Source: Vallitalea longa (GTDB taxonomy: Bacteria > Bacillota > Clostridia > Lachnospirales > Vallitaleaceae). From it: 64,000 nt of DNA. The first letter of the stretch is position 1. Each line of letters opens with the position of its first letter. The DNA lies in assembly GCF_027923465.1 (NCBI RefSeq), contig NZ_BRLB01000012.1:62001-126000 (forward strand). The letters are read 5' to 3'. Positions 35,200 to 43,954 of the stretch are shown here, piece after piece. A program made the translations under genes and the position numbers. The notes under the pieces are model-generated. The model made no database searches and was not told the origin of the DNA. It saw only the letters and a program-made list of their open reading frames with translations.

Positions 35200-35640
35200 A
35201 ATACTTGACAAATTTGTAAAAAGATGTGGCCAAGCCCTTTGGATATAGTGTTTTAAGGAAGTTACGGTATGAAAAAATCTTTTATAGTTTGCTACAAGAG
35301 ATTCATTGTTCGATATTATCAGTACTCTGGATAAAATTCACTTTTTGTTAGGTGCCCAGGGAGAGATTTTGCTTCGCAAAGTCAATGTCCATAAACGTGA
35401 AATTTTTACCATAATCATTAACTGAATTTTGCCTATTCGAGTAGTTGAATATAGTTTTATAAATAGGATTATATTACTAAAAAGTTAGACAATGGTAAAG
35501 AAAGTTAGATAATTTGTCGAACTATTAAACATAATTTACTGTAAGAATGATGAGGGAGGATTGAATTTTAAAACAAATTAAGGTGTATATAGTAAATTAT
35601 TATAAAAAATACAAAAATAAACAAAAAAATATAGCTAATA
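35200..35640. other. Intergenic stretch without an intact gene; unexplained structured segment
   Basis: No intact gene is visible in this 440-base stretch. Bases about 35228-35420 are less AT-rich than the flanks and contain a hairpin GATTTTGC-TTC-GCAAAGTC near 35373-35391. All frames are interrupted, although several give protein-like runs of 35-45 codons on both strands, so it may be a decayed gene or mobile element, or a non-coding RNA. The last 150 bases are AT-rich and probably hold the promoter of the next gene. Confidence 0.35.
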
Positions 35641-35653
35641 GGAGGAATTGAAT

Positions 35654-36337
35654 TTGAAAACAAAAAAAATTTTTAGTATAATATTAGTAATTTCTATGGT
35701 ACTTACAAGCTCTTCATTAATCTTTGCTAAGGAAACTAATTATGATGATAGAACTAGAGAATATAAATCTCTTAAGATTTCTAACGGTTATGGATTGGCA
35801 GGAAGATCAAGTATGAGAATAACTAGAGGTGCTACTTGTGAATTTAAGATAGATACACCAGTAAAATGTGTTACTCAAAAAGAAATTGTAGAATTAATAA
35901 AAGAAAATATATCTAACTTTTCTCAAGAAGAATTGTCAATTCTTAAAAAAGATATTTCATTTAATTATGAAGGATTTGGATCTCGTTTATTCTGTGGGTT
36001 ATTTGGAACAAAATTTAATTCTTCCATTTTTGATTATAAGAATGCACATAATAAAGAGATTATACCAAGTGATACTAGTGGTAGAAATTTAATAAATGCC
36101 ATTTATAATCTAGAAGAAAAAGATTATAGGATTACAGGAACTGTTTGTGCTGGTAGCAATAGTTATATACCTACACAACCTTACGCTTTCATAGAAGTAA
36201 CAGTTATAGAGTTTGAGGATGGAAAAAAGATAAGAGTTATTAACACAAATAGTGTCGTAGCTGAGGGAGATGGAACTAGAGACATCATAAAATATTACAA
36301 AAAATATCAACCATTATATCTAATAACCGAAAACTAA
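35654..36337 (+). CDS. Secreted protein of unknown function
   Basis: About 227 residues. A TTG at 35654 is taken as start because AGGAGG at 35639-35645 lies 8 bases before it; an in-frame TTG at 35648 is too close. The protein opens MKTKKIFSIILVISMVLTSS, a clear signal peptide ending near SSLIFAKE. The mature part has no domain I recognise. It contains paired cysteines (GATCEF, VKCVT, LFCGLFG, TVCAG) and a C-terminal ITEN tail. It is a single-gene unit with its own terminator and lies beside the unexplained segment upstream. I assign no function. Confidence 0.75.
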   Translation: MKTKKIFSIILVISMVLTSSSLIFAKETNYDDRTREYKSLKISNGYGLAGRSSMRITRGATCEFKIDTPVKCVTQKEIVELIKENISNFSQEELSILKKDISFNYEGFGSRLFCGLFGTKFNSSIFDYKNAHNKEIIPSDTSGRNLINAIYNLEEKDYRITGTVCAGSNSYIPTQPYAFIEVTVIEFEDGKKIRVINTNSVVAEGDGTRDIIKYYKKYQPLYLITEN

Positions 36338-36396
36338 AAAAATATAAATATCCTTAAATATACTTTATATTTGGGGGATTGTCATTTAGTTTAAAA

Positions 36397-36443
36397 AAAG
36401 AATCCAAGATAGAAATTAAGTTGTTTTCTTTCTTGGATTCTTT
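36397..36443. terminator. Perfect 13-base inverted repeat, terminator of the secreted-protein gene
   Basis: AAAGAATCCAAGA (36397-36409) and TCTTGGATTCTTT (36431-36443) are exact complements, with A runs before and T runs after, so it can act in both directions. Confidence 0.75.
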
Positions 36444-36499
36444 CTTAACATTTCTTAACTTAATGACATTGCTAATTTAGAGATTATGTTTTTCTATAT

Positions 36500-36541
36500 A
36501 AAAAAACATCCCACCAAAAGGATATATTGATGAGACGTTTT
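36500..36541 (-). terminator. Terminator of tRNA-Gly (leftward)
   Basis: Read on the minus strand, ACGTCTCATC pairs with GGTGGGATGT (plus positions 36529-36538 and 36506-36515) and is followed by a T run. Confidence 0.7.
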
Positions 36542-36556
36542 CTTTTAAATGAATAA

Positions 36557-36628
36557 AGCGCGAGACGGGATTCGGACCCGCGACCCTCGCCTTGGCAAGG
36601 CGATGCTCTACCACTGAGCCACTCACGC
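36557..36628 (-). tRNA. tRNA-Gly (GCC)
   Basis: Cloverleaf on the minus strand: acceptor GCGTGAG/CTCGCGC, D arm GGCTCAGTGGTAGAGC, anticodon stem TCGCC/GGCGA with loop TTGCCAA (anticodon GCC), T arm GCGGG-TTCGAAT-CCCGT. No CCA is encoded; the next bases are TTTA. Confidence 0.95.
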
Positions 36629-36666
36629 TTATAATTTATGTTTGGTAATAATTTAACGCAAGATAT

Positions 36667-36694
36667 ATTTTATCAGAAATCACCAAAATGTCAA
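36667..36694 (-). promoter_or_regulatory. Promoter of tRNA-Gly
   Basis: On the minus strand: TTGACA (plus 36689-36694), 16-base spacer, TAAAAT (plus 36667-36672), about 38 bases upstream of the tRNA. Confidence 0.65.
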
Positions 36695-36787
36695 TAGTTT
36701 TTAGTAGATTTATTTATATTATATGATAAAATTATTATATGAGATATTTCAAGAATCGTGATAGATTATTTTAGGAGATGCTATTAT

Positions 36788-37438
36788 ATGGATGATTTTT
36801 GGGATAAGATATGGGAAGCTAAAAGTTATAAGGATTTCATTAATTATATAGATTTGAACGAAGAGCATGAGTGGCTTAAGTATTTTTCAAAATATAATGT
36901 GAAAAGAGTATGTGATATTGCCTGTGGATTTGGTACTTATAGCGCTATATTAAGTGCTAATAATTATGAAGTTTATGGGTCAGACATTTCCAAAAGAGCA
37001 ATTAAAATTACCAAAGATATTATGGAAAATATCAATTTAGACTACAAAAACTATAAAAATTGTAATGTAACAAATATATTATTCAATGATAATATGTTTG
37101 ATGCAATTATTGCACATTCTGTACTTGACCATATTACATATGAGGACACAAAAACTGCTATTAAAGAATTTTCTAGAATTACTAAGCCAAATGGTATTAT
37201 TTACATAAGCTTTGATTCGGTAGAAGCTGAAGATAAAGCAATTGCGCATGATACATTAGATGATGGTAGTATGATTTATACAGAAGGGAAAAGAAAAGGA
37301 ATGATATTCAGACAGTATACTGATGAGGAAATAAAAAGATTGCTAAGTAAATATGAAATTCTATTTTTTAACAAAGATTCAAATGATGATAGAAACATTA
37401 TTTATAAGAATAATAAATGTTTTAGTTTTAGTATTTAG
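36788..37438 (+). CDS. Class I SAM-dependent methyltransferase
   Basis: About 216 residues; the ATG at 36788 follows AGGAG by 10 bases, while the upstream ATG at 36758 lacks a site. The SAM motif is VCDIACGFGTYSAIL near residue 40, then YGSDISKRAI, and FDAIIAHSVLDHITYEDT typical of methyltransferase domain 11/25 proteins. It is the first of five closely spaced genes that include a PhnP-like hydrolase, a PRPP synthetase and an adenosine deaminase. Substrate unknown. Confidence 0.83.
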   Translation: MDDFWDKIWEAKSYKDFINYIDLNEEHEWLKYFSKYNVKRVCDIACGFGTYSAILSANNYEVYGSDISKRAIKITKDIMENINLDYKNYKNCNVTNILFNDNMFDAIIAHSVLDHITYEDTKTAIKEFSRITKPNGIIYISFDSVEAEDKAIAHDTLDDGSMIYTEGKRKGMIFRQYTDEEIKRLLSKYEILFFNKDSNDDRNIIYKNNKCFSFSI

Positions 37439-37460
37439 TTTTAATCAAAGAGGTGAAGAT

Positions 37461-38312
37461 ATGATTATTGAATTATTAGGTTCTGGTGGTGCAATACCTA
37501 TTCCAAGACCTTTATGTAACTGTAATATTTGTAAGGAAGCAAGAATTAAAGGTGTACCATATTCTAGAATGGGACCAAGTGTTTTCATTCATGACATTAA
37601 TCTGTTGATTGATACTCCAGAAGATATTGTTCACCAGATAAATAGGAGCAATATTGAAGATATAAAATATTGTATATATTCTCATTGGCATCCTGATCAT
37701 ACTATGGGTAGGAGAGTTTTTGAGATGAATCATAATTTTAGAAGTTATCTTCCTAAAGATAATAGTACTAAAATATTAATACCTGAAGGTGTTATGCCAG
37801 GATTTAGGGAACGATTAGGTATATGGAACCATTTTGAGTATTTCAAACAAATAGGTATAATTGAAACTATTATTTTATCGGATAACAGTGAATATAAAAT
37901 AGATAATGCGGTGATTAAGCCAATACGTCTTAAAGAGGAATATGTATATGGATTTCTAATTGAAAGTCTATCTAAAAGAGTGCTAATAATTATGGATGAA
38001 CTTATCGGATGGGAAGTTCCAAAAGATTTAGGAAAGGTTGATTTGGCTGTACTACCTGCAGGCGTATTTGAATTTAATCCTATAACTAATGTAAGAAACT
38101 TACCTGTAGATACCCCAACTTTAAAGTTGGAATGTACTTTTTTAGAAACATTACACATAGTAGACAATCTAAATGCTGATAAAATAGTTCTAAGTCATAT
38201 AGAAGAGTTAGACAAATTGTCATACGATGATTTGATTAAAGTCGAAGAGATTTACAGAAAGAAAGGCATAGATTTCAAATTTGCTTATGATGGTATGAAA
38301 CTAGAAATATAG
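37461..38312 (+). CDS. MBL-fold metallohydrolase (PhnP-like)
   Basis: About 283 residues; the ATG at 37461 follows GAGGTG, and the longer upstream frame overlaps the methyltransferase gene and has no site. It starts MIIELLGSGGAIPIPRPLCNC with NICKEA, a GxGGAxxxP...CxC pattern like that of PhnP (cyclic phosphodiesterase) and related beta-lactamase-fold enzymes. The metal-binding HWHPDH motif is at about residue 76, LIIMDE and LSHIEELD supply further ligands. PhnP proper hydrolyses ribosyl-1,2-cyclic phosphate. A PRPP synthetase gene two positions downstream makes a phosphoribosyl substrate conceivable, but other MBL functions are equally possible. Confidence 0.78.
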   Translation: MIIELLGSGGAIPIPRPLCNCNICKEARIKGVPYSRMGPSVFIHDINLLIDTPEDIVHQINRSNIEDIKYCIYSHWHPDHTMGRRVFEMNHNFRSYLPKDNSTKILIPEGVMPGFRERLGIWNHFEYFKQIGIIETIILSDNSEYKIDNAVIKPIRLKEEYVYGFLIESLSKRVLIIMDELIGWEVPKDLGKVDLAVLPAGVFEFNPITNVRNLPVDTPTLKLECTFLETLHIVDNLNADKIVLSHIEELDKLSYDDLIKVEEIYRKKGIDFKFAYDGMKLEI

Positions 38313-38337
38313 TTAGTTATAAACTAGGAGGAATCTA

Positions 38338-39423
38338 ATGACAAAATTATTGAGTGAAACTTACAAGAAAACCAAATATAAATTACGTGACCATGGTTCA
38401 CGTTCTGTTAACGATTTAAAAGTTGTAATAGATAAGGTAGAGCCAGATAGGATGATAGATTTTTATGGACAAGGATTTATAATTAATGATTTCGAAGATA
38501 AAGTAGCACGTATTCTTGGTAAAGAAAAGGCAGTATTTTTCCCCAGTGGAACTATGGCACAGCAAATCGCTCTACGTATGTGGTGTGATGAAAGGAAAAT
38601 ATATAGAGTAGCTTATCATCCATTATGTCATTTAGAAATATATGAACAAGATGGTTTAAAGAAACTCCATAATATAGAAACAGTACTTTTAGGTGAGAAA
38701 GACCGTTTATTCACTATTGATGACCTGAAGAAAATAGGAACGGATATTTCTACATTATTAATAGAATTACCGCAAAATTGTATAGGTGGACAGCTTCCTA
38801 CATGGGATGAATTAAGCGAGATACTTGTTTATTGTAAGGAAAATAATATAAAAACACATCTTGATGGTGCAAGATTATGGGAGGCAGCTCCTTACTATAA
38901 GAAAGAATTAAATGAAATCTGTAGAGAATTTGATAGTGTTTATGTTTCATTTTATAAAAGTATCGGTGGTGTAGCAGGAGCAATATTAGCAGGTCCTGAG
39001 GAATTTATGAATCAATCAAAGGTATGGAAAAGGAGATATGGTGGAGATTTAATTAGTCTATATCCATATATTTTAAGTGCAGATTATTATATGACAAGAA
39101 GAATAGAGAAAATGAAAATATATTATGAGCAGTCTATGGAATTAGCTAAACATTTTAATAGTGTTAATAAGATATACACTATACCAAAGATACCTGTATC
39201 AAACATGTTTAATGTTCATTTCAGCAAGAATATTCAAAATTTAGAGAGTATGTTAATAGCTGTTATGAAAAGGGTTGATGTAGGAATAACACCTTATTTT
39301 AATGAACTTGAAGATGGGTATGTATTTGATATAAGTATAGGAGATGCTTATGGAAAAATACCTAAGGGAAAATTAGATAGATGTTTTGATGAGTTGAATA
39401 CACAAATCAATAAGATAATGTAA
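38338..39423 (+). CDS. Low-specificity threonine aldolase / beta-eliminating lyase family protein
   Basis: A 361-residue PLP-dependent enzyme of fold type I. Visible are LGKEKAVFFPSGTMAQQIALRM near residue 55, HLDGARLWEA near 180 with the PLP-contacting aspartate, and SFYKSIGGVAGAILAG near 205 holding the likely Schiff-base lysine. This is the threonine-aldolase pattern: cleavage of a beta-hydroxy amino acid to glycine and an aldehyde. It has an AGGAGG site and lies 25 bases after the MBL gene. The substrate could differ from threonine, as in many members of the family. Confidence 0.83.
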   Translation: MTKLLSETYKKTKYKLRDHGSRSVNDLKVVIDKVEPDRMIDFYGQGFIINDFEDKVARILGKEKAVFFPSGTMAQQIALRMWCDERKIYRVAYHPLCHLEIYEQDGLKKLHNIETVLLGEKDRLFTIDDLKKIGTDISTLLIELPQNCIGGQLPTWDELSEILVYCKENNIKTHLDGARLWEAAPYYKKELNEICREFDSVYVSFYKSIGGVAGAILAGPEEFMNQSKVWKRRYGGDLISLYPYILSADYYMTRRIEKMKIYYEQSMELAKHFNSVNKIYTIPKIPVSNMFNVHFSKNIQNLESMLIAVMKRVDVGITPYFNELEDGYVFDISIGDAYGKIPKGKLDRCFDELNTQINKIM

Positions 39424-39466
39424 AGGTAGGGGTATAGAAAAATAAATTAATCAAGGAGTGATAGTG

Positions 39467-40447
39467 TTGGGTACTGAAAGTGAAATAAAAGTATTTGCAG
39501 GTAGTACTGGTAAAGATTTTGCGATAAAAATATGTAATTATCTAGATTCACAGTTGGGAAAATCAAAAGTCATTACTTTCAGTGAAGGTAATACGTATGT
39601 AAAAGTAGAAGAGACTGTTAGAGATAAAGATGTATATCTTGTTCAGTCTATGGGATTACATCCTAATGATGAATTTACAGAAATCCTGTTTTGGATTGAT
39701 GCATTCAAAAGAGCAAGTGCAAGTTCTGTTACAGTTATAATGCCATATTTTTCTTATGCAAAAGGTGATAAAAAAGATGAACCTAGAGTATCAATACGTG
39801 CAAGGGTATGTACAGAATGTATTGAATTAGCTGGAGCGGATAGAGTAGTCACTATGGACCTTCATAGTCCTCAGATTCAAGGATTTTTTAAGAAACCTGT
39901 TGATCATTTATTCGCTCTTCCAATACTATGTGAGTATATAAAATCTTTGAATATTGAGGATTTAGTTGTAGTATCACCAGATTCAGGTTTTGCTAAAGAA
40001 GCGAGAAAAATAGCAAGGTATTTAGGTGTTCCAGTAGCAATTGGAGATAAGGAAAGAGAAGGACATGATGAGAATGCCAAGATAATTGAAATTGTAGGTA
40101 ATGTTGAAGGTAAAAATGCATTAATTGTTGATGATTTTAGTATTTCTGGAGGAACATTGATTGATTTGGCTAATGAGCTTAGAAAACGTGGTGTAAAGAA
40201 AATATATGCAAGTTTATCTCATATATTATTAAATGAAAAAGGAGTAGCAAAGCTTAAGGATAGCCCAATAGAAAAACTTATTTCTACCGATTCTGTATAT
40301 AACCCATATATTATGGATTGTAAAAAAATCAAGATCGTATCTGTTGCTCCATTATTCGCTGAGACTATCAATAGAATTCACAAAAGAGAATCTGTCAGTC
40401 CTCTATTTGAAAAAGTTCCAAAGAAAGTGATACAAATAGAAGATTAA
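39467..40447 (+). CDS. Ribose-phosphate pyrophosphokinase (PRPP synthetase-like)
   Basis: About 327 residues. The start is uncertain: TTG at 39467 lies 8 bases after AAGGAG and GTG at 39464 lies 5. The two-domain Prs fold is visible: VFAGSTGKDFAIKICNYL, the flexible region FSEGNTYVKVEETVRDKDVYLVQS, MPYFSYAKGDKKDEPR, VTMDLHSPQIQGFF, VVSPDSGFAKEA and the PRPP loop LIVDDFSISGGTL. The PRPP loop differs from the usual VDDIIDTAGT and the signature is altered, so this is probably a second, divergent Prs and not the housekeeping copy. It is next to an adenosine deaminase gene, which suggests nucleotide salvage. Confidence 0.82.
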   Translation: MGTESEIKVFAGSTGKDFAIKICNYLDSQLGKSKVITFSEGNTYVKVEETVRDKDVYLVQSMGLHPNDEFTEILFWIDAFKRASASSVTVIMPYFSYAKGDKKDEPRVSIRARVCTECIELAGADRVVTMDLHSPQIQGFFKKPVDHLFALPILCEYIKSLNIEDLVVVSPDSGFAKEARKIARYLGVPVAIGDKEREGHDENAKIIEIVGNVEGKNALIVDDFSISGGTLIDLANELRKRGVKKIYASLSHILLNEKGVAKLKDSPIEKLISTDSVYNPYIMDCKKIKIVSVAPLFAETINRIHKRESVSPLFEKVPKKVIQIED

Positions 40448-40467
40448 GGGGGTATTAAATTTTAAAA

Positions 40468-41400
40468 ATGAAGGAACAATTTATTAGTTATTTACAAAAC
40501 AATGATATAGATGGTCTAAAGAAAATTTCTAAAAGTGATCTGCATAATCATGCTACTAGAGGTGGAAATATCGATTATGTAGTTGGAAGTAACATAACTA
40601 AAACGTTACCAATCAAGTTTAATGATCTCAATGAAATGCAAGAATGGTATAACATGAATATTAAGCCTCATTGTATTGGAAAACAAGGTTTCATTAAAAG
40701 AATTGAAGGGGCATTCTTACAAGCCAAGGAAGATGGGGTAAGTGTTCTGACACTAAGTTTTGGTATAGGAGATAAAATTCATTTTAATAATAGTTTTGAT
40801 GAATATATAGAAAACATAGAGAAAATCAAAGAAAAAATATTTCCACAGGTCTTATTCATACCAGAGATTTCTATGGGGCGTACAGATGATATCAAACCAG
40901 AAGAGTATATTTTTGATGAGATTTTAAGTTTAGATTATTTTAAGGCAATTGATTTAGTTGGAGATGATACACAACCAGTTGATAATTATAAAAATATTTA
41001 TAAGAAAGCGAAAAATAAAGGAATGATATTAAAAGCTCATGTTGGTGAGTTTGGTGATGCTGAATCAGTAAGAAAAGCAGTTGATATGTTGGAGTTGGAT
41101 CAGGTTCAACATGGTATCAATGCAGTAAATTCTGTTGAAATCATGAAGTGGTTAGCAGCCAATAAGGTTCAGTTGAATATTTGTCCAACTAGTAACGTTA
41201 TGCTTAATAGAGTGAATAGCTATGAAACTCATCCAATTGTAAAATTATTTTCTTATGGGATACCTGTAACGATTAATACTGATGATATGCTTATTTTTAA
41301 TCAAAGCGTTTCCAATGAATATTTGAATCTGTATAATAGAGGTATTCTATCTGCTGAGGAATTAAATGAAATAAGAGAGAAAGGATTATCTATTTATTGA
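40468..41400 (+). CDS. Adenosine deaminase family protein
   Basis: A 310-residue amidohydrolase-fold protein. The zinc ligands appear as SDLHNH near residue 25, KAHVGEFG near 195 with the catalytic glutamate, QHGINAV near 215 and TINTDDM near 275. It is a little shorter than classical adenosine deaminases and lacks the typical N-terminal PKxELHxHL sequence, so it may act on a modified nucleoside. It lies 20 bases after the PRPP synthetase gene, with AAGGGGG as ribosome site about 15 bases upstream. Confidence 0.82.
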   Translation: MKEQFISYLQNNDIDGLKKISKSDLHNHATRGGNIDYVVGSNITKTLPIKFNDLNEMQEWYNMNIKPHCIGKQGFIKRIEGAFLQAKEDGVSVLTLSFGIGDKIHFNNSFDEYIENIEKIKEKIFPQVLFIPEISMGRTDDIKPEEYIFDEILSLDYFKAIDLVGDDTQPVDNYKNIYKKAKNKGMILKAHVGEFGDAESVRKAVDMLELDQVQHGINAVNSVEIMKWLAANKVQLNICPTSNVMLNRVNSYETHPIVKLFSYGIPVTINTDDMLIFNQSVSNEYLNLYNRGILSAEELNEIREKGLSIY

Positions 41401-41520
41401 TTAGTATTATACATCTAATTAGTGTATCAGATAATTCTAGGGATATTTAATAACATTGTGAGTATGTTATAATATGTTTATGTTAACAAGATTGATAAAT
41501 AGTAATAGATAGGAGAAACT

Positions 41521-41979
41521 ATGATTGATAAAAGTAAGATTTTAATTAGATTAGCAGAAGAAAGTGATATAGATGAAGTATATCTAATGGAAAGAGAATA
41601 TATTATAGAACATGAATTTGAACAATTATTTAGATGGGATTCGGCTAAGGAACGTAATATGAAAATGATGTTAGATAATATTCATAGAATGTTTGTAGCC
41701 ACTATAGATAGTAAGGTTATAGGTCATAGCTATTGGAGTATCTATAATGACGATCCATGTGTCTTTAGTATATATATATCTAAAAATTACAGAAACATGG
41801 GCATCGCCACGGATTTAATGATTAAAGTAGAAGAACAAATATATAAAAGCAATTATAAAAAAATTACTTTATCAACTTTAGAAACTAATCCGGCCCAATA
41901 TTTATTCAATAAGCTAAATTATGAAGAGATTGGAAGAAAAGATGGATGGATTAATTATGAAAAATTTCTTATAGTATAA
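41521..41979 (+). CDS. GNAT-family N-acetyltransferase
   Basis: A 152-residue protein with the GNAT fold: ILIRLAEESDIDEVYLMERE at the start, the acetyl-CoA loop YRNMGIATDLMIKVEEQIY near residue 91 (RxxGxA), and the C-terminal NPAQYLFNKLNYEEIGRK. It transfers acetyl from acetyl-CoA to an amine; the acceptor cannot be predicted. TAGGAGAA precedes the ATG. Confidence 0.85.
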   Translation: MIDKSKILIRLAEESDIDEVYLMEREYIIEHEFEQLFRWDSAKERNMKMMLDNIHRMFVATIDSKVIGHSYWSIYNDDPCVFSIYISKNYRNMGIATDLMIKVEEQIYKSNYKKITLSTLETNPAQYLFNKLNYEEIGRKDGWINYEKFLIV

Positions 41980-42010
41980 TTGTCGTAGTATCAATAATAA
42001 GGGTGATAGT

Positions 42011-42370
42011 ATGAAATGTAGCAAAACACTTTTAAAGAATAAAATCAGCAAATCTATATTAATAGGTTATTTTATAATGCTTATAATCAGGATAATCTTA
42101 GAAGTACCAAAAACTGATATGATGGTAATATTAAGTTATATCTTCGGATCCATTATAGGTATATCAGTTAGAATAGTTATTATAACATTATTTTGGATGG
42201 TAATTATGCCAAGGTACATTAATAATAATGAATTACGTATTATACAATTATTTCTAGGGATATTATTGATTCAATTAGCCTTTTTGGTATTTAATGTAGA
42301 ACTTTTTGAGATGTTCATTGTCTGTTCAATTGCAATTATTGTTAAAAGGGAATATAAAATTGGAATTTAA
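42011..42370 (+). CDS. Small membrane protein of unknown function
   Basis: A 119-residue protein made almost entirely of hydrophobic segments, probably four helices: SILIGYFIMLIIRIIL, MVILSYIFGSIIGI with IVIITLFWMVIM, IIQLFLGILLIQLAFLVF and LFEMFIVCSIAIIV. The start is basic (MKCSKTLLKNKISK), favouring a cytoplasmic N-terminus. It lies 31 bases after the acetyltransferase gene with an AAGGGTGA site. No family recognised. Confidence 0.65.
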   Translation: MKCSKTLLKNKISKSILIGYFIMLIIRIILEVPKTDMMVILSYIFGSIIGISVRIVIITLFWMVIMPRYINNNELRIIQLFLGILLIQLAFLVFNVELFEMFIVCSIAIIVKREYKIGI

Positions 42371-42471
42371 ATGCTTATATTATTGGTTGGGTATATATTC
42401 TCTTAGTTTTAAAATGTTTAGATTTTATAATTTATACTAATATTTATGTTCGTTTTATTGGAGGGGTAATA

Positions 42472-43056
42472 ATGAAAGCTTTTATAAGGGTACTAGTTAT
42501 AGGAGTAATAGTGCTATTGATTTTTGTATCATGGAATTATTGGGAAAAACCAATTAATTTTCAAGAGGAATGTATAGAATTCAGATTAGGTAGCGATGAT
42601 TATAACAAAATAAATGTCAGTATAAAGGGAGTTGTAAGAAAAAGCTTATTAAGAAAAGATACAGTAAGGATTAATATGATTATAGGAAACAAAGATATAC
42701 CTGATTTTGATGAACATAAAAATGTATTTCCATTGAACTTCAGTGGTAAAGTAGCTATTGATAATAAACCGGTTTTTAAGAATGTTAATTATATGGAACA
42801 AGATCTTATAAAATTTGATAATTATTACATGATACGTATCTCTTATCAATATTATAGAGGAAAAATATTAAATGAAGTATTTGGTGTATTATATTTTGAT
42901 AAGAAGTTCAGTAAAATGTTTATTACTGTAGATGATAAAGATAATGAATCAGGATATTCATGGACAGGAAAAGATGGTAAAGTGATTGTTTCTGAATTAG
43001 ATATAGAAGGTGCATTACAATTTATTAGTGGTCTGACAGAATGGAATCTTAATTAA
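42472..43056 (+). CDS. Membrane-anchored protein of unknown function
   Basis: A 194-residue protein with one N-terminal helix (FIRVLVIGVIVLLIFVSWNYW) and an extracytoplasmic domain of about 165 residues rich in beta-strand-like sequence. It has a GGAGGGG site. The domain ends WTGKDGKVIVSELDIEGALQF. No homologous family comes to mind; it may work with the small membrane proteins on either side. Confidence 0.65.
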   Translation: MKAFIRVLVIGVIVLLIFVSWNYWEKPINFQEECIEFRLGSDDYNKINVSIKGVVRKSLLRKDTVRINMIIGNKDIPDFDEHKNVFPLNFSGKVAIDNKPVFKNVNYMEQDLIKFDNYYMIRISYQYYRGKILNEVFGVLYFDKKFSKMFITVDDKDNESGYSWTGKDGKVIVSELDIEGALQFISGLTEWNLN

Positions 43057-43082
43057 AATAAAATGATATCAGGAGAGAAAAT

Positions 43083-43223
43083 ATGGATTATATTAGTGGG
43101 ATGGTGATTCTACCCTATATAGAATCAATATTAAGAATAGGTATGTATTTTGCAATTATAATATTTGCAATTAAAGGAGTACAAGCATTAAATATTTATA
43201 TTAATAGAAATAGTGGGAGATAG
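43083..43223 (+). CDS. 46-residue single-helix membrane protein
   Basis: A short frame beginning ATGGATTATATTAGTGGG and ending TAG at 43221-43223, with AGGAGAG placed 8 to 14 bases before the ATG. The product has one hydrophobic helix (IGMYFAIIIFAIKGVQAL) and a basic tail (NRNSGR). It lies 26 bases after the preceding gene and 40 before the acetyltransferase. Small size makes it tentative, but the ribosome site and operon position support it. Confidence 0.55.
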   Translation: MDYISGMVILPYIESILRIGMYFAIIIFAIKGVQALNIYINRNSGR

Positions 43224-43263
43224 TTAAATGATTTTAAATATTAATATGTTGTGAGGTGACAAA

Positions 43264-43809
43264 ATGTTAATACAACATGAAGATATAGTTATAAGAAATG
43301 CAGAATTGAAGGATTCTAAAATACTTTGTGAATGGTGGAATAATGGTGAGATAATGGCACACGCTGGATTTCCACATGGACTTGAAACTACAGAAGAAAA
43401 GATTAAGAATGATTTGAAAAATGATTCTGATGAAACGCGTAGAAGATTAATTATTGAATACAACATTGAGCCAATAGGAGAAATGTCATATAGGTATATA
43501 GGTTGCAATACTGCTGAAATGGGAATAAAAATTTGTGATGTTACAAGACAGAATAAAGGATTAGGTACAATAATACTTAAATTATTTATTACTAGTTTAT
43601 TTGATGAATACAATGTGAAAAAAATTGTATTAGATACTAATCTTAATAATAAGAGAGCTCAACATGTTTATGAAAAAATAGGTTTCAAACAAGTGAAAAC
43701 CAATTATGATTCATGGAAAAATCAACTGGGTGAGTTACAGTCTTTCATTTATTATGAGTTATCAAAAGAACATTTTGTTAATTTAAATACATTTTATAAA
43801 AATTTTTGA
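43264..43809 (+). CDS. GNAT-family N-acetyltransferase
   Basis: A 181-residue protein of the RimJ/AAC(6')-like branch. It opens IVIRNAELKDSKILCEWWNN, has a GAIG-like central strand (EPIGEMSYRYI), the acetyl-CoA loop RQNKGLGTIILKLFI near residue 97 and the C-terminal NNKRAQHVYEKIGFKQVK. WWNN and the downstream pattern resemble aminoglycoside 6'-acetyltransferases, but substrate prediction from this alone is unsafe. The site GAGGTGA precedes the ATG. Confidence 0.85.
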   Translation: MLIQHEDIVIRNAELKDSKILCEWWNNGEIMAHAGFPHGLETTEEKIKNDLKNDSDETRRRLIIEYNIEPIGEMSYRYIGCNTAEMGIKICDVTRQNKGLGTIILKLFITSLFDEYNVKKIVLDTNLNNKRAQHVYEKIGFKQVKTNYDSWKNQLGELQSFIYYELSKEHFVNLNTFYKNF

Positions 43810-43954
43810 TTTCAATATTGAAAAATTATAGAACATTACGCTTAACGTATTATTGATTATGATTCAGTTTTAAAAATGTTAACTATGTGGAACAGAGTGT
43901 TATTTAATAAAAAAATATAAGATATTATGATAATAAATATGGGGGATGATTTTA

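Noticed and set aside
37353-37460. Upstream extension of the MBL-fold gene by 36 codons
   Set aside because: It overlaps the methyltransferase gene and has no ribosome site; GAGGTG fits the ATG at 37461.
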